Source: Dehalococcoidia bacterium (lineage in GTDB: Bacteria > Chloroflexota > Dehalococcoidia > Tepidiformales > Tepidiformaceae). From it: a stretch of DNA of 12,186 bases. The notes below the pieces were generated by a model. That model ran no database searches and was not told the origin of the DNA. It saw only the letters and a list, made by a program, of their open reading frames with translations. Position numbers and translations under genes: made by a program. The stretch's first letter is position 1. Every line of letters begins with the position of its first letter. Location: positions 1 to 12,186 of the forward strand of contig JALOAP010000047.1 of assembly GCA_023228745.1 (NCBI GenBank), read 5' to 3'. This document shows, one piece after another, positions 5,336 through 11,581 of this stretch.

Positions 5336-5812
5336 ATGACTCACGAATCGCGCCAGGGTGGCTTCCTCCAGATCGGTGAGGCAGCGGAACGCACGGAACT
5401 CACGCAACGGACGCTGCGCTACTACGAGGAGAAGGGCCTGCTGCAGCCTCCAACGCGTATGGAGGGTGGCTTCCGGCTCTATTCTCCTGCGGACCTTGAA
5501 CGGCTCGAGCGCATCAAGCAGTTCAAGGACCTGCTCGGCTTTTCACTCGCCGACATCAAGGAGATGCTGGACGCGGAAGACATCCGGCTGCAGATTCGGT
5601 CGGAGTGGCGGAAGGACGCGCAGGCGGCAGAGAAGGCCGCTCAGATTCGCGTGGCGCGCGAGCAGACGCTCAAGCAGCTCGCACTCATCGACCAGAAGAT
5701 GACGAAGATGGCCTCGCTACGCGACCACCTCGCGGAGCGGATGCAGAAGTACGACCAGTGGCTGCTGCAGTGGTCGGAGACTTCGGAGCGAGAGACATCG
5801 GGCGTGGAGTAG
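5336..5812 (+). CDS. MerR family transcriptional regulator
   Basis: A 158-residue DNA-binding regulator. The winged helix-turn-helix occupies about residues 10-80: LQIGEAAERTELTQRTLRYYEEKGLL, then the second wing GGFRLYSPADLERLERIKQFKDLLGFSLADIKEML. A long coiled coil (about 85-145, LKQLALIDQKMTKMASLRDHL) provides dimerisation. MerR proteins typically twist a promoter with an over-long spacer to activate it. There is no cysteine in the protein, so a thiol-based metal sensor of the MerR/CueR/ZntR type is unlikely. There is no extended C-terminal ligand domain. ATG at 5336 is preferred over the GTG at 5309 because the -10 box lies inside the longer reading. The gene is divergent from dnaA and ends three bases from the toxin stop on the other strand. 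Its target is unknown. Confidence 0.9.
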   Translation: MTHESRQGGFLQIGEAAERTELTQRTLRYYEEKGLLQPPTRMEGGFRLYSPADLERLERIKQFKDLLGFSLADIKEMLDAEDIRLQIRSEWRKDAQAAEKAAQIRVAREQTLKQLALIDQKMTKMASLRDHLAERMQKYDQWLLQWSETSERETSGVE

Positions 5813-5815
5813 GGT

Positions 5816-6235
5816 TCAGGCGCGAGGCAAGCCGAGCACAAGTGCGACTCCCGCGAGGACTTCCTGTATGCGAACGCGCGGCAGGCGGCCGATGAGGTCC
5901 TCGAGCTCAGACTTGTCGACGGTCAGTAGCTGGCTCACCTGGACAACGCTGTCCCTCGGCAGCCCACCTTCGCCTGCTGGGACGAAAACGTTCCCGGCGA
6001 TGCGGCGATGCCCCAGGTTCGAGGTCAATGCACAGATGACCGCTGTACGAATGGCGCTCCGATTGAAGCGATCGGACTGGATGACGACGTGGGGCCGCCG
6101 GTAGGCGGACTCGGAGCCTCGAGGGGCGCCGGGGTCGTACCAGTAGAGATCGCCCTGGTAGAGATCGCCGTGGCGGACTACCGCTGCTCGGGCTTCAGCG
6201 TGCGGCGATAGGCATCCTTGGCTCCCTGCAACCAC
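5816..6235 (-). CDS. MazF/PemK-type endoribonuclease toxin
   Basis: Toxin of a type II toxin-antitoxin pair that cleaves RNA to halt growth. Family marks: GDLYWYDPGAPRGSE (28-42), YRRPHVVIQSD (45-55), CALTSN (68-73, with the probable catalytic Thr71 and Arg47), LPRDSVVQVSQLLTVDK (92-108) and the closing helix ELEDLIGRL. From the ATG at 6235 the protein is 139 residues, about 20-30 longer than usual at the N-terminus. However, no ATG, GTG or TTG occurs between there and the core, so translation must begin inside the antitoxin gene or at an unusual codon. The gene overlaps the antitoxin by 58 bases, which fits translational coupling. A 15-bp in-frame tandem duplication produces GDLYQ-GDLYW. It is convergent with merR, three bases apart. 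Identity is firm; activity is not shown. Confidence 0.88.
   Translation of the reverse strand: MVAGSQGCLSPHAEARAAVVRHGDLYQGDLYWYDPGAPRGSESAYRRPHVVIQSDRFNRSAIRTAVICALTSNLGHRRIAGNVFVPAGEGGLPRDSVVQVSQLLTVDKSELEDLIGRLPRVRIQEVLAGVALVLGLPRA
6143..6172. repeat. 15-bp tandem duplication in the toxin N-terminus
   Basis: GTAGAGATCGCCCTG (6143-6157) is repeated as GTAGAGATCGCCGTG (6158-6172), 14 of 15 identical, on the plus strand. In the toxin frame it encodes GDLY twice, five residues apart. MazF relatives usually have one such strand. Confidence 0.85.
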
Positions 6236-6444
6236 CGACGCTGCTCAGCCGCATCCTCTTCGGCGTACAACTCCGCGTACGCCGAATCGAGTTCCGCGGT
6301 CAACTTCGCATCATCCTGTTCGGAACCCGCAAGGAAGCGGCGGATGGCTTCGGCGGCGAGTTCGCTGGCGGGCCGGTCCTGCTGACGGGCGGCGGCATCG
6401 AGCTCGTTGTAGAGGTCTTCCGGGATCGAAACACCCACTGACAT
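6178..6444 (-). CDS. Ribbon-helix-helix antitoxin
   Basis: An 88-residue antitoxin partner of the downstream MazF-like toxin. Residues 1-42 (SVGVSIPEDLYNELDAAARQQDRPASELAAEAIRRFL) have the strand-helix-helix pattern of CopG/MetJ-type DNA-binding dimers, which usually repress their own operon. The C-terminal half is acidic then basic (LDSAYAELYAEEDAAEQRRWL...) and probably unfolds around the toxin. ATG at 6442-6444 lies six bases after a TAAGAT hexamer, indicating a leaderless transcript. The stop is inside the toxin coding sequence. Antitoxin-first order and the overlap are typical. The 113-base gap to the divergent ThDP enzyme gene holds both promoters. Confidence 0.85.
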   Translation of the reverse strand: MSVGVSIPEDLYNELDAAARQQDRPASELAAEAIRRFLAGSEQDDAKLTAELDSAYAELYAEEDAAEQRRWLQGAKDAYRRTLKPEQR

Positions 6445-6456
6445 GCGCCCATCTTA
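6445..6456 (-). promoter_or_regulatory. Leaderless -10 element TAAGAT of the toxin-antitoxin operon
   Basis: On the minus strand TAAGAT (6456-6451) is followed by six bases and the ATG at 6444. No Shine-Dalgarno sequence is present. Autorepression by the antitoxin would act here, though I see no clear operator palindrome. Confidence 0.5.
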
Positions 6457-6523
6457 GCGCCCACGCATCGTCATACCTACCCCGGCCGGGCCAGGTCGCC
6501 GGGCAGCGGTCGGCCGCCACGCA

Positions 6524-6551
6524 TATACTTCCCGCACCAACTCACTTGGAG
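6524..6551 (+). promoter_or_regulatory. -10 box TATACT and ribosome site of the ThDP enzyme gene
   Basis: TATACT at 6524-6529 predicts a start near 6536 and a leader of about 22 bases. GGAG at 6548-6551 lies six bases before the ATG at 6558, deciding for that start over the in-frame TTG at 6546, which overlaps the ribosome site. No convincing -35 is visible. Confidence 0.5.
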
Positions 6552-6557
6552 TGTCTC

Positions 6558-8204
6558 ATGGGCAACCTCATCGACGGCGGCGAAATCATCGCGCGGATGA
6601 TCAAGCGAGAGGGCGTGGACCACATCTTCACGCTCTCTGGCGGGCACGTTCAGAACATCTACGAAGGGTGTCTCAACAACGACGTTGAGATCATCGATAC
6701 GCGCCACGAGCAGTCAGCGGGTCACGCTGCAGACGGCTATTCGCGCATCACCTTCAAGCCCGGCGTGGCGGTGGTGACTGCGGGTCCGGGCGTGACGGAC
6801 GTGGTGACGGCAGTCGCGAACGCGTACCAGGCGTCGAGCCCGATGGTCATCATCGGCGGACGCTCACCGCTGCGGCAGTACGACATGGGTTCGCTGCAGG
6901 ACATCGAACTCATGGACGTGATGAAGCCGATCACGAAGTGGGCGCAGACGGTCTATGAGACGCGGCGCATCCCCTACTACATGGCGATGGCGTTCCGCGA
7001 AGCGATGACGGGCCGCTACGGACCGACCTTCCTGCAGATCCCCTCAGACGTGCTCTTCGAGCGGGTGGACGAGGACAAGATCGACTGGCCGGAGAACTAC
7101 CGGACATCGGGCGAGATCATGGGCGACCCGGCACTCATCAAGGAGGCGGCGCAGGCGATCGCGCAGGCGGAACGGCCGATGGTGATGGCTGGCTCGGGGG
7201 TGTTCTGGCACCGGGCCCATAAGGAGTTGGCCGAATTCGCGAAGGCAGCCGACGTGCCGGTCTACACGAACGCGATGGGCCGGGGCTCGCTCCGGCAAGA
7301 CAACCCACACTTTTTCAGCCTTTCGCGGAAGCCCGCCTTCGCGCAGTCGGACTGCATCGTGGTCCTCGGGGCACCCATCGACTTCCGCCTGAAGTACGGG
7401 CGGTCGCCAGCGTGGAACCCGGACGCCAAGGTAATTCAGATCGACATCGACCCGCGGGACATCGGGCGGAACCGGGACTTCTCAATCGGCATCGAGGCGA
7501 ACATCCGGCAGGCCCTGCTCCAACTGACCGGGGAGATTGGCACGTCGAGTCACACAGACTGGATGCAGACGCTGCGCGGGATGGAAGGTTCGGCTGACGC
7601 CCAGCGCGAGGTCTACATGAACTCCGATTCGATGCCGATCCACCCCCTCCGGCTGTGCAAGGAGATCGCGGAGTTCGTGGACGACGACACGATCGTGATC
7701 GGCGACGGTGGCGACATCGTGGCCCAGGCGGCGAGCGTGCTCCCGGTGAACAACCCCGGCCAGTGGATGGACCCGGGCCCATTTGGGACGCTGGGAGTCG
7801 GCACCGGCTTCTGCATGGCCGCGAGCGTGGCGGCGCCCAACAAGAAAGTGCTGATGGTCAACGGCGACGGCACGTTCGGGCTGAACGGCTTCGACTTCGA
7901 CACGTTCGTGCGCTTCGACATGCCGGTCGTGGCGGTGGTCGGGAACGACCGCACGTGGCACCAGATCTACGTCGAGCAGAAGGCGATGTATGGCGAGGGG
8001 CGCACGCCCGCCACCGTGCTCGGCGATAACGCCCGCTACGACAAGGTCGTCGAGGGGCTCGGCGGGCACGGCGAATTCGTGGAGCACCCGGAGCAGATCC
8101 ACGCGGCCATCGCGCGCGCCTTCGACAGTGGCAAGCCGGCCTGTGTCAACGTGCTCATGGACCCGGATCCGCCGGGAGTCAAGGGCGGCTACGAGTTCAA
8201 GTAG
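6558..8204 (+). CDS. ThDP-dependent enzyme, acetolactate synthase / 2-hydroxyacyl-CoA lyase family
   Basis: A 548-residue, full-length three-domain enzyme using thiamine diphosphate and Mg to make or break bonds next to a carbonyl. The N-terminal pyrimidine domain has Glu51 in IDTRHEQSAGHAADGYSR (46-63), the residue that activates the cofactor, and VVTAGPGVTDVVTAVANAY (72-90). The central domain (about 190-330) carries VIQIDIDPRDIGRN. The C-terminal pyrophosphate domain has WMDPGPFGTLGVGTGF (403-418) and NGDGTFGLNGFDFDTFVRF (435-453), with the metal ligands Asp437 and Asn463 (GND). The GPFGTLG segment and the HGEFVEHPEQI tail resemble the actinobacterial acetolactate-synthase-like proteins and 2-hydroxyacyl-CoA lyases rather than a biosynthetic IlvB. 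No small regulatory subunit or ilvC is adjacent, so catabolic lyase activity is at least as likely. Exact substrate cannot be set. Confidence 0.9.
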   Translation: MGNLIDGGEIIARMIKREGVDHIFTLSGGHVQNIYEGCLNNDVEIIDTRHEQSAGHAADGYSRITFKPGVAVVTAGPGVTDVVTAVANAYQASSPMVIIGGRSPLRQYDMGSLQDIELMDVMKPITKWAQTVYETRRIPYYMAMAFREAMTGRYGPTFLQIPSDVLFERVDEDKIDWPENYRTSGEIMGDPALIKEAAQAIAQAERPMVMAGSGVFWHRAHKELAEFAKAADVPVYTNAMGRGSLRQDNPHFFSLSRKPAFAQSDCIVVLGAPIDFRLKYGRSPAWNPDAKVIQIDIDPRDIGRNRDFSIGIEANIRQALLQLTGEIGTSSHTDWMQTLRGMEGSADAQREVYMNSDSMPIHPLRLCKEIAEFVDDDTIVIGDGGDIVAQAASVLPVNNPGQWMDPGPFGTLGVGTGFCMAASVAAPNKKVLMVNGDGTFGLNGFDFDTFVRFDMPVVAVVGNDRTWHQIYVEQKAMYGEGRTPATVLGDNARYDKVVEGLGGHGEFVEHPEQIHAAIARAFDSGKPACVNVLMDPDPPGVKGGYEFK

Positions 8205-8252
8205 GTCCCGGGAGCACCGTGCGCAGTGCATGGTGCCCGGTGCCCGGTCCCG
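8204..8252 (+). repeat. Degenerate 7-bp tandem repeat array 1
   Basis: Starting in the stop codon of the ThDP enzyme gene, heptads of the form RGTSCCN stay in phase for seven units. Clear units are at 8204, 8232, 8239 and 8246, weaker ones at 8211, 8218 and 8225. The last unit leads into the hairpin at 8247-8275. Confidence 0.6.
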
Positions 8253-8275
8253 AGGAAGAGACAACTCCTCGGGAC
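8247..8275. terminator. Perfect 10-bp hairpin between convergent genes
   Basis: GTCCCGAGGA (8247-8256) and TCCTCGGGAC (8266-8275) are exact inverted repeats with a nine-base loop. The hairpin lies between the convergent ThDP enzyme and pth genes, so it could end transcription from both sides. There is no T tract on either strand. The arms are themselves made of the 7-bp repeat in opposite orientations. Confidence 0.5.
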
Positions 8276-8283
8276 TGGGGACT
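8270..8283 (-). repeat. 7-bp tandem repeat array 2 (inverted)
   Basis: On the minus strand two heptads, AGTCCCC and AGTCCCG, occur in tandem. They are in opposite orientation to array 1. Confidence 0.55.
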
Positions 8284-8295
8284 CACCTCGGCACG

Positions 8296-8922
8296 TTACT
8301 TGCGGTTGTAGCGGGCCGCGGCAGCGTCGGGGCCTTCGGTGATGATGGCCTCGACGGCGTCAGCCGCGAGGCGCGCGGTTTCTTCGAGCGAGCGTTTCTC
8401 GTCGCCGCTGGGGTTCGAGAGCACATAGCCGGCGACCGCCTCGGGGTCCCAGGTCGGCTCACCGTTTCGGACGGGCCGACCGATACCGATACGAATGCGC
8501 ACAAAGTCGCCCCCCACACTTGCGACGACACTCTTCATGCCGTTATGTCCGCCGTGGCCCCCACCCTTGCGGACACGAAGGGCGCCTGGACCGAGGTCGA
8601 GTTCGTCGTAAATCACGATCGTGTGGTCGAGGTCACAGCCGGTCCACTGCAGGGCCTGGGCGACCGCTTTGCCACTCAGGTTCATGTAGGTCTTCGGCTT
8701 CACCAGGGCAACCTTCGCGCCAGCGAGGTGGCCGACACCGATGTGCATCGTGCTGCCCTGGGCTTTCGGCTGCGTGCCAGCGCGCTTTGCCAGCTCGTTC
8801 ACCGTCCAGAAGCCCACGTTGTGGCGCTGCCGTGCGTGCTGTTCGCCAGGATTGCCCAGCCCCACCACGAGCCAGTCGGCGGCAAACCGGGGGCCGCCAC
8901 CGAAGATTTTGCGAATGGCCAT
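8296..8922 (-). CDS. pth: Peptidyl-tRNA hydrolase
   Basis: Cytoplasmic esterase that releases peptides from prematurely dropped peptidyl-tRNA and recycles the tRNA. The 208-residue protein has every catalytic and binding landmark: GLGNPG with Asn24 and RHNVGF with catalytic His34 (both near the N-terminus); KPKTYMNLSG with Met80/Asn81; YDELDL with Asp106; GGGHGGHNGMKS with His126/Asn127. Before the core there is an extra stretch of about 15 residues (MAIRKIFGGGPRFAADW). The ATG at 8922 is supported by a TACCAT hexamer exactly six bases upstream, again a leaderless geometry; an open frame continues upstream but has non-protein-like composition. In many bacteria pth sits next to the bL25 gene. 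Here bL25 is about 2.7 kb away with five genes between. Confidence 0.95.
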   Translation of the reverse strand: MAIRKIFGGGPRFAADWLVVGLGNPGEQHARQRHNVGFWTVNELAKRAGTQPKAQGSTMHIGVGHLAGAKVALVKPKTYMNLSGKAVAQALQWTGCDLDHTIVIYDELDLGPGALRVRKGGGHGGHNGMKSVVASVGGDFVRIRIGIGRPVRNGEPTWDPEAVAGYVLSNPSGDEKRSLEETARLAADAVEAIITEGPDAAAARYNRK

Positions 8923-8934
8923 GAGGCGATGGTA
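8923..8934 (-). promoter_or_regulatory. Leaderless -10 element TACCAT of pth
   Basis: On the minus strand TACCAT (8934-8929) is followed by six bases and the ATG at 8922. There is no ribosome site. The repeat array at 8938-8958 lies immediately upstream, where the -35 would be. Confidence 0.4.
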
Positions 8935-8937
8935 CCG

Positions 8938-8958
8938 AGTCCCTGGTCCCCAGTCCCG
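8938..8958 (+). repeat. 7-bp tandem repeat array 3 upstream of pth
   Basis: Three contiguous heptads, AGTCCCT (8938), GGTCCCC (8945) and AGTCCCG (8952), match the RGTSCCN consensus of the arrays on the other side of pth. Rotation of the unit AGTCCCC gives CCCCAGT. Confidence 0.6.
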
Positions 8959-8985
8959 AGCCCGGTGGCGCTGGCGCGCGGAGCG

Positions 8986-9010
8986 TAGACTCTGCACACG
9001 AGGTGGCATC
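8986..9010 (+). promoter_or_regulatory. -10 hexamer TAGACT and ribosome site of the DinB-like operon
   Basis: TAGACT (8986-8991), identical to the -10 of the merR gene, predicts a start near 8998 and a 13-base leader with AGGTGG at 9001-9006 before the ATG at 9011. Confidence 0.45.
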
Positions 9011-9442
9011 ATGGGCGAGACGGTACGGGCGAGTATTCGTGCGCTGCTTGAGTCGACGCTGGAGACGGTGGAGTCGCTGCTGGCGCTCCCGGACGAGGAA
9101 CTGCAGCAGCCCAGTTCGCACGTCTGCGCCCAGGGCAAGGACCTCTGGGCGCTGCTGACGAACGATATCGATCACGAGACGATCCATGCAGGGCAGATCC
9201 TGGAGGCGCGGTATGAGGCCGGCATCACGGCCTCGCCACGGGAACGGCTGGCGGCGGAATGGCTTGCCGCACGCGCGAAGCTCATTGCCACATTCATCGG
9301 CATGAGCGACGCGGAGTTCGAGCAAGAGATGCGTCCTGGCGGCTGGACCTACCGCCAAGCGGCGTCGCACGTGCGGAAGCTGGAACGCCATTCCCTCCAG
9401 ATCATGCGGGACGATATCGCGGCACGGGGTGTGGAGATCTGA
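9011..9442 (+). CDS. DinB-like four-helix-bundle protein
   Basis: A 143-residue all-helical protein. The segment DHETIHAGQILEAR (54-67; His55 and His59) is the closing HxxxHxGQI motif of DinB/YfiT-type bundles. A second histidine group sits in ASHVRKLERHSLQI (118-131; His120 and His127). DinB-superfamily proteins bind a divalent metal through three histidines; characterised members are thiol-dependent transferases such as bacillithiol or mycothiol S-transferases, but most are unassigned. The order of motifs differs somewhat from the standard family, so the call is moderate. Start at ATG 9011 is supported by the -10 box and ribosome site. The stop overlaps the next start in TGATG, indicating translational coupling with the small membrane protein and then a second DinB-like gene. 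Confidence 0.7.
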   Translation: MGETVRASIRALLESTLETVESLLALPDEELQQPSSHVCAQGKDLWALLTNDIDHETIHAGQILEARYEAGITASPRERLAAEWLAARAKLIATFIGMSDAEFEQEMRPGGWTYRQAASHVRKLERHSLQIMRDDIAARGVEI

Positions 9443-9600
9443 TGTTTGTGGCCCACTGGCTAACGGAGTTGCTGTTCGGGTCCCTCTACGGGGCAGTGGT
9501 GATGGGCCTCGCGCTGGTTGCGGCGATACCCTATGGCCTCTGGCAGGGCCTGAAATGGATTGGACGGCAGATAACGGGAGGAACGAATGGCGACGCGTGA
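9442..9600 (+). CDS. Small single-pass membrane protein (52 aa)
   Basis: Not recognised. MFVAHWLTELLFGSLYGAVV begins a hydrophobic region covering most of the protein (about residues 4-35), followed by a basic amphipathic end (WQGLKWIGRQITGG). Topology is probably one membrane span with the basic tail in the cytoplasm. The ATG shares its A with the TGA stop of the preceding gene and the end overlaps the following ATG by 14 bases, so the three genes are tightly coupled. That tight packing is the main reason to believe that it is real. Confidence 0.6.
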   Translation: MFVAHWLTELLFGSLYGAVVMGLALVAAIPYGLWQGLKWIGRQITGGTNGDA

Positions 9601-10177
9601 ACAGATTGACGACCTGAAGACAAAGATGGCAGAGGAGCGCGCGGCACTTATCGAGGGGGCCCGCGCGCTTACGCCCGAGGACGCGCTGCGCGTGCCCGTG
9701 GATGCCGAAGGCGAGGAGCAGTGGACGGCTCTCGAGCAGTTGGCTCACCTTTGGGAGATGGAGCGCACCTACGACACCTGGGTGAAGGCAGCGTTGGCCG
9801 AGAACGGCGCCGACCTGGCCCAGATCCCATGGCAGCGAGTGCCGATCCCGGTGGAGGACGCCAACGGCCGCACCATCGACGAGCTGCTGCGCGGACTCGA
9901 ACTGGAACGGTCCTACACACTCGGGCTGATCGACGGCATGTCACTGGACGCGTTCGACCGCACCGCGAAGAGTCCGCTGTTCGGCGAGCTGACGGTGCTG
10001 CAATACCTGCGCTCGTTCTATCGGCACGACCGGCAGCACACGGCCCAGATCCAGGGACGGCAGAGCGACTACCAGCCGGCTTTCAAGGGCAAGGAACCGA
10101 ACCAGCGGAAGATACGGCTCGAACAGGCCGCACAGCGGAGGGCCGAGCAAGCCGAAGCACCGGCGAGCGATGCCTGA
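9587..10177 (+). CDS. DinB superfamily protein (DinB_2-like)
   Basis: A 196-residue four-helix-bundle protein. The three metal ligands of the DinB/YfiT fold are visible: His54 in WTALEQLAHLWEMER (46-60) and the pair His147/His151 in FYRHDRQHTAQIQGR (144-158). Members use the metal to activate a thiol cofactor for conjugation or isomerisation, though many have no known substrate. After the domain a charged, Gln/Arg/Ala-rich helical tail (about 165-196) is probably disordered. The start at ATG 9587 has GGGAGG five bases upstream, inside the end of the small membrane gene. It is the last gene of a three-gene unit whose first member is also DinB-like, suggesting divergence after duplication or two partners in one reaction. 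Confidence 0.85.
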   Translation: MATREQIDDLKTKMAEERAALIEGARALTPEDALRVPVDAEGEEQWTALEQLAHLWEMERTYDTWVKAALAENGADLAQIPWQRVPIPVEDANGRTIDELLRGLELERSYTLGLIDGMSLDAFDRTAKSPLFGELTVLQYLRSFYRHDRQHTAQIQGRQSDYQPAFKGKEPNQRKIRLEQAAQRRAEQAEAPASDA

Positions 10178-10390
10178 ACGGGGCCCTGCGATGGCGCGGT
10201 GCGGATGCAGGTATCGATGAACTCGCCCGCGACGGTGTCCGCAGGGTTGCGGTGGGGTTTCCATGGCGGCCGGGTACCGGTGAACATGCCCGTCTTTCGG
10301 CGATCGGAACGTCCGGCGGCGCCAGCGGGTAAGGGAATGCGCCGGGTGCTGGCATTGTCGCCTTCGCGCACACATTGATAGAGTGGGCGG
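10178..10390. other. Intergenic region before the PHP gene
   Basis: About 200 bases without a convincing gene. A 57-codon reading frame (10205-10378, +) has no ribosome site and lower GC at third positions than its neighbours. The right end carries the promoter-like TAGAGT hexamer of the PHP gene. No repeat or terminator stands out. Confidence 0.4.
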
Positions 10391-10398
10391 CAGCCTCC
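10379..10398 (+). promoter_or_regulatory. -10 hexamer TAGAGT of the PHP gene
   Basis: TAGAGT at 10379-10384 predicts a start near 10391, eight bases before the ATG at 10399. The spacing of 14 bases is the same as in the merR gene, and no Shine-Dalgarno sequence is seen. An in-frame TTG at 10375 would put the -10 inside the gene and is rejected. Confidence 0.45.
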
Positions 10399-11061
10399 AT
10401 GTTGATCGACTTACATGCTCACACTTGGCCCCGGTCGCACGACAGCGTCCTGAACCCGGATGACCTGATCGTCCGAGCGAAGGCAGCGGGGCTCGACGCC
10501 ATCTGTTTCACCGAACACGACACGGTCTGGGACTACAAGGCGATCGAGGAGCTGCGCGCGAAGCACGACTTCCTCGTGCTCGCGGGGGTGGAGATCAGCA
10601 CAGACGACGGGCACATCCTGGCGTTCGGAATCGACAAGTACGTCTTCGGGATGCATCGTTCGCGGGAACTCGCGGGCTACACGGAGAAGGTTGATGGTGC
10701 GCTGGTTGCGGCGCACCCCTACCGGCGCCAGATGCCGTGGTTCAGCCGGAACGACGAGGAGTACCAGCAGGCGCTGGAGAAGGCGAGCCGCAACCCGGCC
10801 TACCAGTATGTCTCCGCACTGGAGGAGCTGAACGGGCGGGGGAGCGACAAAGAGAACGACTTTTCCCGGAAGCTTCGCGAGATGATGGACCTGCCCGGTA
10901 CGGCGGGCACGGACTCCCACGCGATCAGCGACATCGGGAAGTGTGCCACGTACTTCGAGAAGGACATTCGCGACGAGCGGGAACTGATCGCGGAACTGAA
11001 GGCTGGCCGTTACTACGCGGTTGACCTGCGTTCGGGCAAGCCGATCGGGGCCCGCGGCTGA
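10399..11061 (+). CDS. PHP-domain metal-dependent phosphoesterase
   Basis: A 220-residue stand-alone PHP (polymerase and histidinol phosphatase) domain, a distorted barrel with a bi- or trinuclear metal site that hydrolyses phosphoesters. Ligand motifs are present in order: DLHAHT (His6, His8), FTEHD (Glu39, His40, Asp41), GVEIST (Glu65), AAHPYRR (His106) and GTDSHA (Asp172, His174). The C-terminal end contains ELIAELKAGRYYAVD, as in TrpH/YciV-like exonucleases and related PHP proteins. The substrate cannot be told: 5'-nucleotides, short oligonucleotides or small phosphates are known for relatives. The gene stands alone, with about 110 bases to the ferredoxin gene that has its own ribosome site. 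It is not a histidinol phosphatase of the HisK length, which is larger. Confidence 0.9.
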   Translation: MLIDLHAHTWPRSHDSVLNPDDLIVRAKAAGLDAICFTEHDTVWDYKAIEELRAKHDFLVLAGVEISTDDGHILAFGIDKYVFGMHRSRELAGYTEKVDGALVAAHPYRRQMPWFSRNDEEYQQALEKASRNPAYQYVSALEELNGRGSDKENDFSRKLREMMDLPGTAGTDSHAISDIGKCATYFEKDIRDERELIAELKAGRYYAVDLRSGKPIGARG

Positions 11062-11106
11062 CAGGTTCCGGGCAGGGCTACGTTGCTTTTACTCGACAAC
11101 CGACGA

Positions 11107-11168
11107 TAGTAGTATCTGCTTGCCACTGGACGGCGAACGGCAGAGAAAGGACGACAAGGTAAGGCTCC
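11107..11168 (+). promoter_or_regulatory. Leader and ribosome site of the ferredoxin gene
   Basis: The TAGTAGTAT stretch at 11107-11115 is a plausible -10 region, with TTGCTTTT at 11083-11090 upstream as a weak -35. The exact hexamer pair is not clear. AAGG at 11161-11164 is close to the ATG at 11169 and serves as ribosome site. Confidence 0.3.
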
Positions 11169-11456
<288 letters not shown>

Positions 11457-11481
11457 CGGAGCAGACGAGGGCGACTTTCGG

Positions 11482-11519
11482 ACGGGCTAGCCCCCTGGGG
11501 TAGCCCGTTCGTTTTGTCT
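11482..11519 (+). terminator. Rho-independent terminator after the ferredoxin gene
   Basis: ACGGGCTA (11482-11489) pairs with TAGCCCGT (11501-11508). The inner CCCC/GGGG pairs extend the stem with one bulged G, followed by TTCGTTTTGTCT. This is the clearest terminator of the window, 25 bases past the stop. Confidence 0.9.
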
Positions 11520-11521
11520 CA

Positions 11522-11549
11522 TTGACCATGCGGGGCCGACCGCTAGGCT
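11522..11549 (+). promoter_or_regulatory. Promoter of the bL25 gene
   Basis: TTGACC (11522-11527), a 16-base spacer and TAGGCT (11544-11549) predict a start near 11556 and a leader of about 38 bases. It is the best two-box promoter in the window, just after the terminator. Confidence 0.65.
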
Positions 11550-11557
11550 AGAACAAT

Positions 11558-11581
11558 GCGCCACGTATGAAGCGTGGTCGC
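11558..11581 (+). promoter_or_regulatory. 5' leader hairpin before the bL25 ribosome site
   Basis: CCACG (11561-11565) and CGTGG (11573-11577) pair around a seven-base loop. GCG (11558-11560) and CGC (11579-11581) extend the stem past a bulged T. It lies directly before GAGGAG, so it could modulate translation of bL25. Confidence 0.4.

Noticed and set aside
8923..9138. N-terminal extension of Pth by 72 residues
   Set aside because: The sequence is Ser/Arg-rich, spans the repeat array and the divergent gene, and the core begins at 8922 as in the family.
8633..9748. Minus-strand open frame of 371 codons over pth and DinB genes
   Set aside because: It runs antisense to the DinB unit and in another frame over pth; no recognisable domain.
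10205..10378. 57-codon plus-strand frame in the spacer before the PHP gene
   Set aside because: No ribosome site, weaker GC bias at third positions than neighbours, and no protein-like features.
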